From NCBI GenBank assembly GCA_017481395.1, contig JAFUPE010000064.1:1-37162 (forward strand): a stretch of DNA of 37,162 nt. The letters run 5' to 3'. Below are positions 7,941 to 17,540 of the stretch, piece after piece (within the stretch, counting starts at the first letter, position 1; the number at the start of each line of letters is the position of its first letter). Under the pieces are notes generated by a model, which saw only the letters and a program-made list of their open reading frames with translations, did not search any database and was not told the DNA's origin. The DNA is from Ruminococcus sp. Lineage in GTDB: Bacteria > Bacillota_A > Clostridia > Oscillospirales > Acutalibacteraceae. The position numbers were made by a program, and so were the translations under genes.

Positions 7941-8730
7941 ATTTCGCTCTGACTTCCTTAATTTTTCCGCAGGTCATATTGCCCTCGGGGCAAGCACCCC
8001 TGAGGCAAGAGGGACCGCTGTTTTTGAAAAGTGTGGGTGCTACCTCTTTGCAAAGCAGAAGCATCTGCTCTGCTACCTCTCTTATCTCCCACTGAGCTCG
8101 GTTGCAACAGCGGTGAGCAAAGAAATTCTCTAAGCTTCTTACATTAAAGGTACAAACAATCTTCGTGGTACAGGCATTAGGAAGCAGATACCTTGCGTCC
8201 TCGTTTGCCTTTTTGATAAATGCCGAGCATTTTGTTTTATTTTCGGCTTTGTAAGCCTCAATAATTTCGGCATCGGTGCCGATATATTCCTTGCCTGTTT
8301 CGGCTTTTATGTACTTCACCGCCAAGGCGTCTCGTATTTCAGAGTAAGCCTCACGCTGAGTATCGATAACCTTCTGATAAAGCTCGTTGCAGTGCTCGTC
8401 GTCGGCAATTTCGGGAGGCGTTACGAACTCGAAGCTGTTGCCATCCACATATCGCTGAGACTGCTGACTGTAGGAAGCAATGCGGTGACGCACAAGCTGA
8501 TGCGAGCAGGCACGCGAAATCCCCTCTACACCAAAGGTAAAGCTTGCGTGCTCGGTAGGACTTGCATGACCTAAAGATGCAAGCATATCTACAAAGGCTT
8601 CGGTTTTTTCAGGTGTAAGTCCGTCTCTTATATCTTCAATACCCGAGGGTGAATAGCAAAGCTTAGCCGCCATAGCAACAACCTCTTCGGGATTTGGAGT
8701 GTGACAAAGTAAAGTAACCTTAGGTGCCAT
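7930..8730 (-). CDS. thyX: FAD-dependent thymidylate synthase ThyX
   Basis: ThyX makes dTMP from dUMP using methylene-THF as carbon donor and FAD/NADPH as reductant, replacing the unrelated ThyA. The ThyX signature RHRxxSxxxxSxRY is at residues 81-94 ([14 protein letters not shown]). Conserved [25 protein letters not shown] follows. The 266-aa length is normal. The C-terminus is cysteine-rich ([15 protein letters not shown]), seen in many clostridial ThyX proteins. The start at 8730 has an excellent GGAGG ribosome binding site seven bases away. It heads the leftward unit thyX-tmk-DJ-1-5-FCL-mltG-U32. Confidence 0.97.
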   Translation of the reverse strand: MAPKVTLLCHTPNPEEVVAMAAKLCYSPSGIEDIRDGLTPEKTEAFVDMLASLGHASPTEHASFTFGVEGISRACSHQLVRHRIASYSQQSQRYVDGNSFEFVTPPEIADDEHCNELYQKVIDTQREAYSEIRDALAVKYIKAETGKEYIGTDAEIIEAYKAENKTKCSAFIKKANEDARYLLPNACTTKIVCTFNVRSLENFFAHRCCNRAQWEIREVAEQMLLLCKEVAPTLFKNSGPSCLRGACPEGNMTCGKIKEVRAKYGK

Positions 8731-8774
8731 AAATCTACCTCCGTTCAGGGCAAAAGTACATATTACCCCATATT

Positions 8775-8803
8775 CTTATACATTTTACCACAACACAACA
8801 CAA
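8775..8803 (-). promoter_or_regulatory. Candidate promoter of the thyX unit
   Basis: Minus-strand TTGTGT (8798-8803), 17 nt, then TATAAG (8775-8780). The -10 box is good and the -35 box is weak. It lies between the terminator of the phage-like cassette and thyX, where a promoter is expected. Confidence 0.4.
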
Positions 8804-8811
8804 AAATCAAT

Positions 8812-8846
8812 CAGTAAAAACAGCAGACTCAAGAGAGTCTGCTGTT
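8812..8846 (-). terminator. Rho-independent terminator of the phage-like cassette
   Basis: AACAGCAGACTC (8819-8830) and GAGTCTGCTGTT (8835-8846) form a perfect 12-bp stem with a 4-nt loop. On the minus strand it is followed by TTTTTACTG. It lies eight bases past the holin stop codon and closes the cassette. Confidence 0.92.
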
Positions 8847-8853
8847 TAAAAAT

Positions 8854-9303
8854 TTATTCGGATTTATCCTCGTCAGGACTCGTATCGTCTGTTTTGTCTT
8901 TAAGCTGTAAAAGAACCGACTTTAATTTTTGCGGCAAAGGTATAACTTTAGCAGCATTTTCTAAAACCGACAAGCCTTCGTTTGCAACAAAGAATAAGAT
9001 TGTTATTTCCCTTAAAGGCAACGCCTCTGGAAGAATTCTCTGCAATGTTACCGCCACGCCCACAACAAGTATCATAATTATCTTTTTGATGATTCCCTTG
9101 TATCCGATAGTGCTTGAAAGCTTTTTTTCGTAAATTGCCGCGATGAATCCTGTTACATAATCAACGGCTATTAGAATAACAAGGGTCACAAGCAAGCTGT
9201 CAAAACCGCCTAAAAACTTAGTAACGTAGCCAAAAATCGTTGCAAGCACCGCCGACAAAGTAAATTTTGCCGCAGTAATTCCTGTAGAAAAAGGATTATA
9301 CAT
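8854..9303 (-). CDS. Phage holin (Phage_holin_4 / TcdE-like family)
   Basis: Holins oligomerise in the cytoplasmic membrane and let the endolysin reach the cell wall. The 149-aa protein has three or four hydrophobic segments (about residues 10-30, 33-55, 72-90 and 98-110). It carries the family core VDYVTGFIAAIYEKKLSSTIG followed by a charged tail rich in Asp, Glu and Lys. The core matches the phage_holin_4_1 / toxin-secretion holin type. The start overlaps the end of the endolysin gene by 8 nt. Orientation and order (endolysin then holin) fit a lysis module, though in many phages the holin comes first. Confidence 0.87.
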   Translation of the reverse strand: MYNPFSTGITAAKFTLSAVLATIFGYVTKFLGGFDSLLVTLVILIAVDYVTGFIAAIYEKKLSSTIGYKGIIKKIIMILVVGVAVTLQRILPEALPLREITILFFVANEGLSVLENAAKVIPLPQKLKSVLLQLKDKTDDTSPDEDKSE

Positions 9304-10225
9304 CTTCTACACCTGCAATTCTTTTCTGAAGCGCGGTTACGTCTTTGACATTCACCTTACCGTCGCCGTTAATATCGCCTACTTTAGACAAGGCATCAAC
9401 AATCGCCTGATGCATTTTTCGTATAAACACAAGGTCAACAGTCTGATTTTCTGCCATTTTCAGCGACTTTTTCATCTGCAAAATTGCCGACGAGGTCATC
9501 TTGCCCTTTTTATTGTCAATAGGAGTAATGGTCTGTGTAATAATACCCAAACGCTCTGAAAGTATAAGAAGAGACTGCAAAGCCGCTACCTCGAAGCTTT
9601 GAGGTGTTTTATCCTCTTCAGATGTGTCGGAAGTTGATTTTATCATTTTGTCGCTGTAAATAATATTCATATCAACATTGCCCGAAACGCCCTGCACTTT
9701 ACCGCTTGAGGTATACTGCCAAACATCGCACTTAAACTCCGCCTCGCTGTTATACTGAGCAAGCCATACATAATAGGTACCGTAAAGAGATTTATAGTCA
9801 AGGTAATTTTCAAACCAGTTAGCGTTTGCATATATACCTACTCTGTATCCCGCCTTTAAAAGTTCTGTCATAAAGGCTTTTGCCATATTTGTAAGGGTAG
9901 CTTTGCCAAGCTTTGTCTGCGAGTTGTCTTCCATATCATAAAAAATCGGAAGTTCGAAGCTTTTTCCCTTAAGTACACTTATACAAGCCTTAGCCTCTTT
10001 CTTAGCATCAGCTACGTCAACTGCATAAGAATACCAATAAGCACCCAACTTAACGCCTGATGCCTTGGCTTTTTTATAATTCGACTCAAATTCGGCGTCA
10101 ACCTGCGAAGCTTCTCTGCCGAAGCCAGCACGAAGAATTGCATACTCTATGCCCGAAGCCTTAACCTTTTCAAAGTCTATGCTTCCCTGCCATTCGGATA
10201 CGTCAATACATTTAATCTCTGCCAA
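9296..10225 (-). CDS. GH25 lysozyme-type endolysin with a C-terminal half-dockerin
   Basis: GH25 enzymes are N-acetylmuramidases that cut peptidoglycan. The GH25 domain spans about residues 1-200: CIDVSEWQG with Asp8, FYDMED with Asp97 and Glu99, and the closing DVWQYTSSGKVQGVSGNVDMN. A linker of about 80 residues follows (ALQSLLILSERLGI...), of unclear function. The end, residues 283-305, reads GDINGDGKVNVKDVTALQ, which matches one calcium-binding repeat of a type I dockerin (D-x-N-x-D-G). Real dockerins normally carry two. No signal peptide is seen, as expected for an endolysin exported through a holin. The start is TTG at 10225, directly abutting the previous stop and preceded by GGAGGTGAT. 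Confidence 0.88.
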   Translation of the reverse strand: MAEIKCIDVSEWQGSIDFEKVKASGIEYAILRAGFGREASQVDAEFESNYKKAKASGVKLGAYWYSYAVDVADAKKEAKACISVLKGKSFELPIFYDMEDNSQTKLGKATLTNMAKAFMTELLKAGYRVGIYANANWFENYLDYKSLYGTYYVWLAQYNSEAEFKCDVWQYTSSGKVQGVSGNVDMNIIYSDKMIKSTSDTSEEDKTPQSFEVAALQSLLILSERLGIITQTITPIDNKKGKMTSSAILQMKKSLKMAENQTVDLVFIRKMHQAIVDALSKVGDINGDGKVNVKDVTALQKRIAGVEDV

Positions 10226-10462
10226 TTATATCACCTCCTCCAAAGTATGTACTTTCCATCTGCCGTACACAGCATCTTGGCCATTTTCGTAGCAAAGTGC
10301 CGCGTAAAAGCCTTCTAAAAGTATAGGCTTCACGTCAACAATAAGCTCCTTGAAGCCTGCCTCCTTTGCTTTTGCTTCGTCGTTGGCATAAACCGTACCG
10401 TTTTCCTCTACAAGACCGCGATACGGCTCTACACTTGTGTCGGAAATATATTTAACCAGCAT
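10226..10462 (-). CDS. Small phage-cassette protein of unknown function
   Basis: A 78-aa acidic protein (MLVKYISDTSVEPYRGLVEEN...) that I do not recognise. It has no membrane segment or signal peptide. Its start overlaps the upstream LamG gene by 11 nt and has an AAGGAGG site. Its own end supplies the ribosome binding site (GGAGGTGAT) for the endolysin, so it is translationally locked into the cassette. Small proteins at this position in phages often belong to the tail tip, but that is only inferred from place. Confidence 0.7.
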   Translation of the reverse strand: MLVKYISDTSVEPYRGLVEENGTVYANDEAKAKEAGFKELIVDVKPILLEGFYAALCYENGQDAVYGRWKVHTLEEVI

Positions 10463-11204
10463 TCAAATTAAACCTCCTTGTATCTATCGCCAGATTATGC
10501 AGTCGTTCTTGCTCCGTAAGCTTTCGGTTATACACTCTTATAGAGCATATCTCGCCACTTAGCCTGTATTCCCATGTGGAGCCGTCTTTGTTAAGTCTTG
10601 CACCAATTGTCGTCATGGTATTATACATACTTCCTGCTGTTTCACCTTTAACGCATTCGGTGCCGTTGCGGTAAAAATCAAAGCTGTTCAAGTCCTCGTT
10701 TGAATAAACAATGCTATAGCTTGCCCTCTCGGTTACGTCTGAAACCAAAACTGGCGAAGCACTGTCCCAAGTGCCCACCTTAAAGCCTGCTGATGAAGGG
10801 CGGTACCAAAGGCCTGCGGCACCATTTTCGGCAGATGCAGCTGTGCCCTTACCCAAAAACAACACCTGAACGTCGTCGGAATTGTTAAGCTTACACACCA
10901 CCTCTAAGGTTCTGTCATTAAGACCCGAAAGCACACCTGTAAGGTTTATATACTCCTCGTCTAAAATCTTACTGCGGCTGTTTACTCCGTCAAAAAACAC
11001 TGAATCCTTTGTCTGAGATACTCCGCCTACGTTTGACTTTTGTCCCGAAATTGCCCTGTCACGCCATATTCTGATTTTCTCACCAGCATTATCATACATA
11101 ACGATAAAGGGCTCCTGAGCGTCAAGCCACAACACAAGCCCGTCTTTTACATAGTCAGGCTTCGATTTTGAGAGCATAAGAGCCTTGTTTCTTAGCTTAC
11201 TCAT
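10452..11204 (-). CDS. LamG / concanavalin A-like domain protein (phage tail-associated)
   Basis: A 250-aa protein with one jelly-roll LamG-like fold. Recognisable parts are DGLVLWLDAQEP near the start, DRTLEVVCKLNNS in the middle, and the typical closing strand LSGEICSIRVYNRKLTEQERLHN. Such domains bind carbohydrates or surface ligands and are common in tail fibre and adhesin proteins of phages infecting Clostridia. It has no signal peptide, so it is not a secreted host protein by the usual route. It overlaps the upstream tail gene by 8 nt and the downstream small gene by 11 nt. The start ATG at 11204 follows AGAGGAG. A host receptor-binding role is inferred. Confidence 0.75.
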   Translation of the reverse strand: MSKLRNKALMLSKSKPDYVKDGLVLWLDAQEPFIVMYDNAGEKIRIWRDRAISGQKSNVGGVSQTKDSVFFDGVNSRSKILDEEYINLTGVLSGLNDRTLEVVCKLNNSDDVQVLFLGKGTAASAENGAAGLWYRPSSAGFKVGTWDSASPVLVSDVTERASYSIVYSNEDLNSFDFYRNGTECVKGETAGSMYNTMTTIGARLNKDGSTWEYRLSGEICSIRVYNRKLTEQERLHNLAIDTRRFNLNAG

Positions 11205-12435
11205 TTTCTACTCCTCTTACAGCGGCATTCATATTAAAGCCGTCGTACCAGAAGACAATGTTATAGGTTTTGTTAACCTGAGGCACCAAACAGTTATATG
11301 TAACCGAAATATCGTTTTCTGTGGTGGTAATACTTGCGACGTCGTCACCACTCCACTTAACCGAAGATGGACAAGTAAGTGCTGTAGCAATACTGCTGCT
11401 TCTGAATACAAGTGCACATTCAAAATCATCTGTAATGCTCTGAGGAAGCTTTACTGTAAGGCTCTGAGCATATTCGGTAATTCGGTACTCGGTAAGTGTA
11501 TCTATTGTAATTACAGGATTAGACGCCATAACCTTAACGCTTGTAACAGCCTCAGAATATTTTCGGTCAAGCATATCGGGAGTTATGGTGCCCGCGGCAA
11601 TATTCAGCTCCTTACTTTCACAGGATGTAATTACAGAACTGCCCTTTTTGTAAATCCACCTTTCTCCGTTTGTGATATTCAGCAATAAAAGACAGGAATA
11701 TGCATGAGAGACCATTGCTATAAAGTCACCCTCGCCTACAACAGCTTTAACAGGCGAAAGTCCCGAGAAAGCTACTTTGTAAATAGTATCCTCGGCAAAG
11801 CTTTCTTCTATCATCGAGTCAAAATAGCCGTATCCTACCACGGTTGTCCTTCTGATTATACGCCAATACTCCCTATCAAGCATTTCGGGCGTAACCGAAC
11901 CCTGTGTAATGCTTGCAGTTACCGAAACGCCGCTATCAACATAAGCCTCGCTATCTGTATCATATGTAAACCAATTGCCGTTTGTGCCCACATAGGGCAT
12001 TTTTGCCGAAGCATTCTGCATCTTCTCATAAAGCTTATTAAGTGTCTTTTCGAAATACAGAAATTCAGAATTTGAGTTTTTAAACTCCTCGTCATCCTCG
12101 CAAGCTTTGCCTACCATAAAAACATCCGAGGTCGTGTGGTAAACCTCGTTTTCATCAGAAAACGCCTTAATCTGAGCCTTAACAAGTCCGCTTTGTAAAA
12201 TATGGCTTTCCTCAATATTCCAAGTAAGCCATGTGCCCTCGTCGCTGATATCCGAGGGAAGCACAAAAAAGTTGTGTCTGCCATCATCAAAGGTAAGGTA
12301 AAGACGATAGAGCCATCCGCTTTGGGTGTTTAAGCGGATAAAGAATTTCTTTTGAGTGTGAAGATTGTCACCTTTAAAGCCTAAAAATCTTTCACTCTCG
12401 GGGATGGTAAGTATTCCATCCGAGATTGTAATCAT
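11197..12435 (-). CDS. Phage baseplate upper / tail fibre-like protein
   Basis: A 412-aa protein from the ATG at 12435 (MITISDGILTIPESERFLG), behind GGAGGTG. An 18-codon upstream extension of the frame runs through the uvrA terminator and is not used. The N-terminal 120 residues resemble the immunoglobulin-like N-domain of baseplate upper proteins (LYLTFDDGRHNFFVLPSDIS, WLTWNIEESHILQSGLVKAQI). A short helical stretch (FLYFEKTLNKLYEKMQNASAKM) follows. Two copies of a motif, TPEMLDREYW and TPDMLDRKYSEA, introduce two later segments, as in tail fibres built from repeated modules. No Asp-box or enzyme motif was seen. It is first of five overlapping leftward genes. The domain call is by pattern and moderately sure. 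Confidence 0.62.
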   Translation of the reverse strand: MITISDGILTIPESERFLGFKGDNLHTQKKFFIRLNTQSGWLYRLYLTFDDGRHNFFVLPSDISDEGTWLTWNIEESHILQSGLVKAQIKAFSDENEVYHTTSDVFMVGKACEDDEEFKNSNSEFLYFEKTLNKLYEKMQNASAKMPYVGTNGNWFTYDTDSEAYVDSGVSVTASITQGSVTPEMLDREYWRIIRRTTVVGYGYFDSMIEESFAEDTIYKVAFSGLSPVKAVVGEGDFIAMVSHAYSCLLLLNITNGERWIYKKGSSVITSCESKELNIAAGTITPDMLDRKYSEAVTSVKVMASNPVITIDTLTEYRITEYAQSLTVKLPQSITDDFECALVFRSSSIATALTCPSSVKWSGDDVASITTTENDISVTYNCLVPQVNKTYNIVFWYDGFNMNAAVRGVENE

Positions 12436-12460
12436 ATGAATACACCTCCAAAAACAGGCA

Positions 12461-12500
12461 TAAAAAAAGAAAAAATTGCATAAAACCATGCAATTTTTTC
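12461..12500 (-). terminator. Rho-independent terminator of uvrA
   Basis: GAAAAAATTGCAT (12469-12481) and ATGCAATTTTTTC (12488-12500) form a 13-bp stem. On the minus strand the second arm runs into TTTTTTC and then seven more Ts. It lies just past the uvrA stop and only about 25 nt before the start of the tail gene. Confidence 0.85.
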
Positions 12501-12515
12501 TGCTTAATTATAATT

Positions 12516-15338
12516 TTATAAAATTTTCTTTAAAAACGCCCCTGTATAAGAGCCTTCGCAGTTTGCAATTTCCTCGGGAGTACCCTCGGCTATTACCATA
12601 CCGCCGCCGTCGCCCCCTTCGGGGCCAAGGTCGATAATATGGTCTGCGGTTTTTATTAAATCAAGGTTGTGCTCAATAACAATAACTGTGTTACCTGCAT
12701 CCACAAGCTTCTGCAAAACCTCAATAAGCTTGTGAACGTCAGCAGTATGAAGTCCTGTGGTAGGCTCGTCAAGAATATAGACGGTTTTGCCTGTGCTTCG
12801 CTTTGAAAGCTCGGTAGCAAGCTTTACACGCTGAGCTTCACCTCCTGAAAGAGTTGGTGCAGGCTGACCGATTTTTATATAGCCAAGACCCACATCGCAC
12901 AAAGTCTGCATTCGTCGTTCAATTTTTGGCATATTAGCAAAAAACTCTCTGCCCTCTTCAGCGGTCATTTCAAGAACGTCATAAATCGACTTGCCCTTAT
13001 ACTTAACCTCAAGAGTTTCATGGTTATAACGTCTGCCCTTGCAAACCTCACAGGGCACGTAAACATCAGGCAAAAAGTGCATTTCAATTTTTATAATTCC
13101 GTCGCCTTCACAGCTTTCACAACGTCCTCCCTTAATATTAAAGGAAAAACGTCCTGCCGAGTAACCTCTCAGCTTTGCTTCCTGAGTTTGTGCATAAAGC
13201 TCGCGAATATCAGTAAACACACCTGTATAGGTTGCAGGGTTTGAACGGGGAGTTCTGCCGATAGGGCTCTGGTCAATATCAATCACCTTATCAAGATGCT
13301 CCATACCCTCAATCTTCTTGCACTTACCGGGTTTAACCTTTGCACCGTTAAGCTCACTTGCCAAAGCCTTATAAAGTATCTCGTTTACAAGCGAAGATTT
13401 ACCTGAGCCCGAAACACCCGTTACGCAAATGAACTTACCTAAGGGAAACTCTACGTTAATGTTCTTAAGGTTGTTTTGCTTTGCACCTATAACCTTAAGC
13501 TTCTTGCCGTTGCCTTTCCTGCGTTGTTCGGGTACAGGCACTTGCCTTTTTCCGCTTAAGTACTGACCTGTAATGGAATTTTCATTCTCCATAATCTCGG
13601 TTGCTGTACCCTCGGCAATAATCATACCGCCGTGCACACCTGCACCGGGACCGATATCGATAATGTGGTCGGCGGCAAGCATGGTGTCAGTGTCGTGCTC
13701 TACAACAATAACTGTGTTACCTAAATCACGAAGCCTTTGCAATGTGAAAAGAAGCTTTTCGTTGTCTCTCTGGTGAAGTCCGATGCTGGGCTCGTCAAGA
13801 ATATATAAAACACCTGTCAAAGAGCTGCCTATCTGTGTTGCAAGGCGGATTCGCTGGCTTTCACCGCCCGAAAGAGTGCCTGCAGTACGTGAAAGTGTAA
13901 GATAACCCAAACCTACGTTTTTAAGAAAACTAAGTCGCTCGTTAATTTCCTTAACAATAGGTGCAGCAATCATCATATCACGCTCGCTCAGCTCTGCAGT
14001 TTCTACAAACTTAAGTGCGTTGTCCACCGACATATCGCAAAACTCTGCGATATTAATGTCACTTACAGTAACGCCCAACGCCACCTTAGAAAGCCTCTGA
14101 CCGCCGCACTCGTCGCAGGGAATCGAGGACATAAACCCCTCTATTTCTTCCTTTATCCAGTTGCTATTGGTCTGATGATAACGCCTGTCAAGGTTATTAA
14201 GAATGCCTTCAAAGGGTGCATAATACTCTTGATTTTTGCCGAAAGGAGTTGAGCGAACAAGGCGAATTTTTTCGCCCTTAGTACCGTAAAGAAGAATGTC
14301 CACAATCTCGTCAGGCAAGTCGCAGATAGGCGTATCAAGAGAAAAGCCGTAATGCTCGCTTAGTCCCTTGTAATACATATAAGCAATTGTGTTACCCTCC
14401 ATAGCCCAGCCGCCTGCCTTTATACCTCCCTGAGCCACGCTTTTGTTCTTGTCAGGAATTATCCTGTCGGGGTCAAGCCGCATAAATACACCGAGTCCTG
14501 TACACTTTGGACATGCTCCATAAGGTGCATTAAAGGAAAACATTCTGGGAGAAAGCTCGTCAATGCAAGCACCATGGTCGGGGCAGGCATAGCTCTGAGA
14601 GAATAAGATATCCTCTTTGTCAGGGATATTTACGATTATAAGACCGTTTGTAAGCTTAGACGCGGTTTCAATGCTGTCGGCAAGACGTGAACGAATATCT
14701 GATTTAATAACAAGTCGGTCTACCACAACGTCAACCGAATGCTTCTTGTTTTTCTCAAGCTTAATATTTTCCGAAAGGTCATACATAATACCGTCAACAC
14801 GAACTCGTACAAATCCGCCTTTTCGGGCCGAATCAAGCTCCTTTTGATGCTCGCCTTTTCTTGCCCTTACAACAGGTGCAAGAATCTGAATTCGTGTGCC
14901 ATCTTCTAATTTAAGCACCTTGTCCACAATCTGGTCTACAGACTGAGTTTTAATTTCTCTGCCGCAGGTTGGGCAATGAGGTACACCTACTCTGGCGTAT
15001 AAAAGACGCAGGTAGTCGTAAATTTCTGTAACAGTACCAACTGTGGAACGGGGATTTTTAGACGTGGTTTTCTGGTCAATGGATATAGCCGGCGAAAGGC
15101 CGTCTATAGAATCAACGTCAGGCTTGTCCATCTGACCTAAAAAAAGCCTTGCATAAGAGGACAGCGACTCCACATAACGCCTCTGACCCTCGGCATAAAT
15201 TGTATCAAAGGCAAGAGAAGACTTGCCCGAACCGGAAAGACCGGTCATAACGACAAGCTTGTCTCTTGGGATATCAACGTCAATATTCTTAAGGTTGTGT
15301 TCTCTGGCACCACGCACCGAAATTTTATCCTGTGGCAC
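12516..15338 (-). CDS. uvrA: Excinuclease ABC subunit UvrA
   Basis: UvrA is the ATP-dependent damage-recognition subunit of nucleotide excision repair and loads UvrB onto DNA. The GTG at 15338 gives 940 aa, the standard length, and follows an AGAGGTGAT site. A longer ATG frame (15392) adds 18 unrelated residues and is not used. Both ABC modules are intact: Walker [11 protein letters not shown] with signature LSGGESQRI and Walker [11 protein letters not shown], then [10 protein letters not shown] with [12 protein letters not shown] and [10 protein letters not shown]. Zinc-binding cysteine pairs are present ([14 protein letters not shown]...[10 protein letters not shown]). uvrB and uvrC are not in the window. 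It is followed by a terminator. Confidence 0.98.
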   Translation of the reverse strand: MPQDKISVRGAREHNLKNIDVDIPRDKLVVMTGLSGSGKSSLAFDTIYAEGQRRYVESLSSYARLFLGQMDKPDVDSIDGLSPAISIDQKTTSKNPRSTVGTVTEIYDYLRLLYARVGVPHCPTCGREIKTQSVDQIVDKVLKLEDGTRIQILAPVVRARKGEHQKELDSARKGGFVRVRVDGIMYDLSENIKLEKNKKHSVDVVVDRLVIKSDIRSRLADSIETASKLTNGLIIVNIPDKEDILFSQSYACPDHGACIDELSPRMFSFNAPYGACPKCTGLGVFMRLDPDRIIPDKNKSVAQGGIKAGGWAMEGNTIAYMYYKGLSEHYGFSLDTPICDLPDEIVDILLYGTKGEKIRLVRSTPFGKNQEYYAPFEGILNNLDRRYHQTNSNWIKEEIEGFMSSIPCDECGGQRLSKVALGVTVSDINIAEFCDMSVDNALKFVETAELSERDMMIAAPIVKEINERLSFLKNVGLGYLTLSRTAGTLSGGESQRIRLATQIGSSLTGVLYILDEPSIGLHQRDNEKLLFTLQRLRDLGNTVIVVEHDTDTMLAADHIIDIGPGAGVHGGMIIAEGTATEIMENENSITGQYLSGKRQVPVPEQRRKGNGKKLKVIGAKQNNLKNINVEFPLGKFICVTGVSGSGKSSLVNEILYKALASELNGAKVKPGKCKKIEGMEHLDKVIDIDQSPIGRTPRSNPATYTGVFTDIRELYAQTQEAKLRGYSAGRFSFNIKGGRCESCEGDGIIKIEMHFLPDVYVPCEVCKGRRYNHETLEVKYKGKSIYDVLEMTAEEGREFFANMPKIERRMQTLCDVGLGYIKIGQPAPTLSGGEAQRVKLATELSKRSTGKTVYILDEPTTGLHTADVHKLIEVLQKLVDAGNTVIVIEHNLDLIKTADHIIDLGPEGGDGGGMVIAEGTPEEIANCEGSYTGAFLKKIL

Positions 15339-15380
15339 ATTATCACCTCTATGGTAAAGATTTCTAACAAATAAAGAACA

Positions 15381-15430
15381 TAGTAGGGACAAGCCGCTAC
15401 GACTGTCCCTACTATAATTGACCCGCCGTT
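15381..15430. repeat. Dispersed intergenic repeat between ftsH and uvrA
   Basis: The gap 15339-15491 holds no gene. TAGTAGGGACA (15381-15391) pairs with TGTCCCTACTA (15404-15414), and GACCCGCCGTT (15420-15430) matches the inverted-repeat core at 283-293 and 417-426. The pairing of a TAGGG-type hairpin with this core at two loci supports a repeat family. It could also act as a weak ftsH terminator, though no clean T-run follows on the minus strand. Confidence 0.5.
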
Positions 15431-15491
15431 AAACGGAGGTTATCTATAAATATATTTTCGCAAGGGCGAACTGCCCCTCGTGGAAAACAGG

Positions 15492-17498
15492 TTATTCAGC
15501 CTGTGTTTCCTCGGCTGTTTCGTCTTCCTCAGCCGCAAGCTCAGGTACAAAAGTACCCTTCATCATAGCGTCAAAGTCCTCGCCACTCATTTTTTCGTGA
15601 GCCATAAGGTAAGCCGCAACCTCGTGAAGCTTATCCATATACTTGTTAAGGATATCCTCGGTACGCTTGTAACCCTCGGAGACAATACGGTGAACTTCAG
15701 AGTCAATCTTAGCGGCAGTAGCCTCGGAATAATCCTTAACCTGACCCATATCGCGGCCGATAAACACCTCGCCGCCGCTGGCACCATAATTAATGGGGCC
15801 TAAAGTCTCGGACATACCGTACTTCATAACCATATTACGTGCTGTTGCGGTAGCCTTTTCAATATCATTGGATGCACCTGTGGAAATGTCGCCCAATACA
15901 AGTGCCTCTGCAACACGACCGCCTAAGCAAACTACGATATCCTCTTCCATTTCCTTTTTGCTTCTGTAAGACTTATCCTCTGTAGGCAAGGGCATTGTAA
16001 AACCGCCTGCCATACCGCGGGGGATAATGGAAATCTGATGCACAGGGTCCTGTGTTTCGCACTCATAGAAAGTAAGTGCATGGCCTGCCTCGTGATAAGC
16101 CGTAAGCTTCTTTTCACGCTCGTTCATTACTCTGGACTTTTTCTCGGTACCTACCACAACCTTGATTGTAGCTTCCTCTACCTCTTCCATAGTAATAGCC
16201 TTTTTATTCTTTCTTGCGGCTAAAAGTGCTGCCTCGTTGAGTAGGTTCTCAAGGTCTGCACCTGTAAAGCCAGCGGTAGTTTTTGCAATTGTCTTAAGCT
16301 TAACGTCGGGGGCTAAAGGCTTCTTTCTTGCGTGAACCTTAAGGATAGCCTCTCGTCCGTTAATATCGGGGTAGCCTACCATAACCTGACGGTCAAATCT
16401 GCCGGGACGTAAAAGTGCAGGGTCAAGGATGTCGGGGCGGTTTGTAGCCGCAATGACAATAACACCCTCGTTGGCACCAAAGCCGTCCATCTCTACAAGC
16501 ATCTGGTTAAGTGTCTGCTCTCTTTCGTCGTGGCCGCCACCAAGACCTGTGCCACGCTGTCTGCCTACTGCGTCAATTTCGTCGATAAAAATAATACATG
16601 GAGAATGCTTTTTAGCATGCTGGAAAAGGTCTCTTACTCGGGACGCACCAACACCGACGAACATCTCAACGAAGTCTGAGCCCGAAATTGAGAAGAAAGG
16701 AACCCCTGCCTCGCCTGCAACTGCTCGTGCCAGCAAGGTTTTACCTGTGCCGGGAGGGCCTACAAGAAGCACACCCTTGGGGATTTTTGCACCTAATTCG
16801 TTGTATTTTTCGGGAGACTTAAGAAACTCTACGATTTCTTCAAGCTCTTCTTTTTCTTCGTCTGCACCTGCTACATCCTCAAAGGTAGTCTTGCGTTTTT
16901 CGTCGGTCTGGTCTTTAAATTTAGCCTTACCGAACTGCATTTCCTTGCCGCCGAGGCCTCCGCCTGCGTTAATCTTCTTCATAATAACAAACCAGAAGAT
17001 TACCAACGCCGCAATAAGCAGGAAGGTAGGAATCATTTCAATCCAGAAGGAATTATTCTTAGCAGGAGTATAGTCGTACTCAAGCTGAGCATCAGGGTTA
17101 GCCTCGTTGTAGGCTAAAACGTAGTCGTTGACGTCGTTATAGAAAAGGTCGATACTTGCAAGATTATAGGTAATTTCTTTAAGTCCGTCGTCTTCCTTCT
17201 TGGAATTATTTGCAAAGCCGCCGAAAATACCGCCTGAATTCTTGTCGGCAGTGCCTGCCACTGCTTCGTCAGATGTAGCCGCATCCGGGTCTACTACCTT
17301 CATTTCAAGCCTACCTGAGCCTACATCTACAGTAAACTCTCTTACCTGTTCGGTCCTGAAATAGTTAACAATATCGGAATATGTGTACTCGGGCACCTTT
17401 GTGCTGTTGACAAATACTATAATTCCGATAATAACCAAAATAGGAATTCCCAGATAAATAAGCAGCTTTAAAGCTGAGTTCTTATTATTATTCTGCAA
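15492..17498 (-). CDS. ftsH: ATP-dependent zinc metalloprotease FtsH
   Basis: FtsH is a membrane-anchored AAA+ protease that degrades misfolded membrane proteins and short-lived regulators. The 668-aa protein has a first membrane helix at about 12-30 ([18 protein letters not shown]), an extracellular part with a low-complexity stretch rich in Gly, Ser and Asp, and a second helix near 155-175. The AAA domain has Walker A GPPGTGKT, Walker [12 protein letters not shown] and the SRH region [20 protein letters not shown]. The protease zinc site is HEAGH. The start is TTG at 17498 behind AAGGAGTG. It follows hpt and tilS in the order usual in Firmicutes. The tail is Glu-rich. Confidence 0.97.
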   Translation of the reverse strand: MQNNNKNSALKLLIYLGIPILVIIGIIVFVNSTKVPEYTYSDIVNYFRTEQVREFTVDVGSGRLEMKVVDPDAATSDEAVAGTADKNSGGIFGGFANNSKKEDDGLKEITYNLASIDLFYNDVNDYVLAYNEANPDAQLEYDYTPAKNNSFWIEMIPTFLLIAALVIFWFVIMKKINAGGGLGGKEMQFGKAKFKDQTDEKRKTTFEDVAGADEEKEELEEIVEFLKSPEKYNELGAKIPKGVLLVGPPGTGKTLLARAVAGEAGVPFFSISGSDFVEMFVGVGASRVRDLFQHAKKHSPCIIFIDEIDAVGRQRGTGLGGGHDEREQTLNQMLVEMDGFGANEGVIVIAATNRPDILDPALLRPGRFDRQVMVGYPDINGREAILKVHARKKPLAPDVKLKTIAKTTAGFTGADLENLLNEAALLAARKNKKAITMEEVEEATIKVVVGTEKKSRVMNEREKKLTAYHEAGHALTFYECETQDPVHQISIIPRGMAGGFTMPLPTEDKSYRSKKEMEEDIVVCLGGRVAEALVLGDISTGASNDIEKATATARNMVMKYGMSETLGPINYGASGGEVFIGRDMGQVKDYSEATAAKIDSEVHRIVSEGYKRTEDILNKYMDKLHEVAAYLMAHEKMSGEDFDAMMKGTFVPELAAEEDETAEETQAE

Positions 17499-17540
17499 TT
17501 AAATTCACTCCTTAGTGTATTATGTAAAATTTAAGCTCAA

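Noticed and set aside
8854..12435. Complete prophage
   Set aside because: Only tail-tip and lysis-type genes are present; there is no integrase, terminase, portal, capsid or replication gene on either side.
15339..15392. 18-residue N-terminal extension of UvrA
   Set aside because: The GTG at 15338 has the AGAGGTGAT site and gives the family length; the extra residues match nothing in UvrA.
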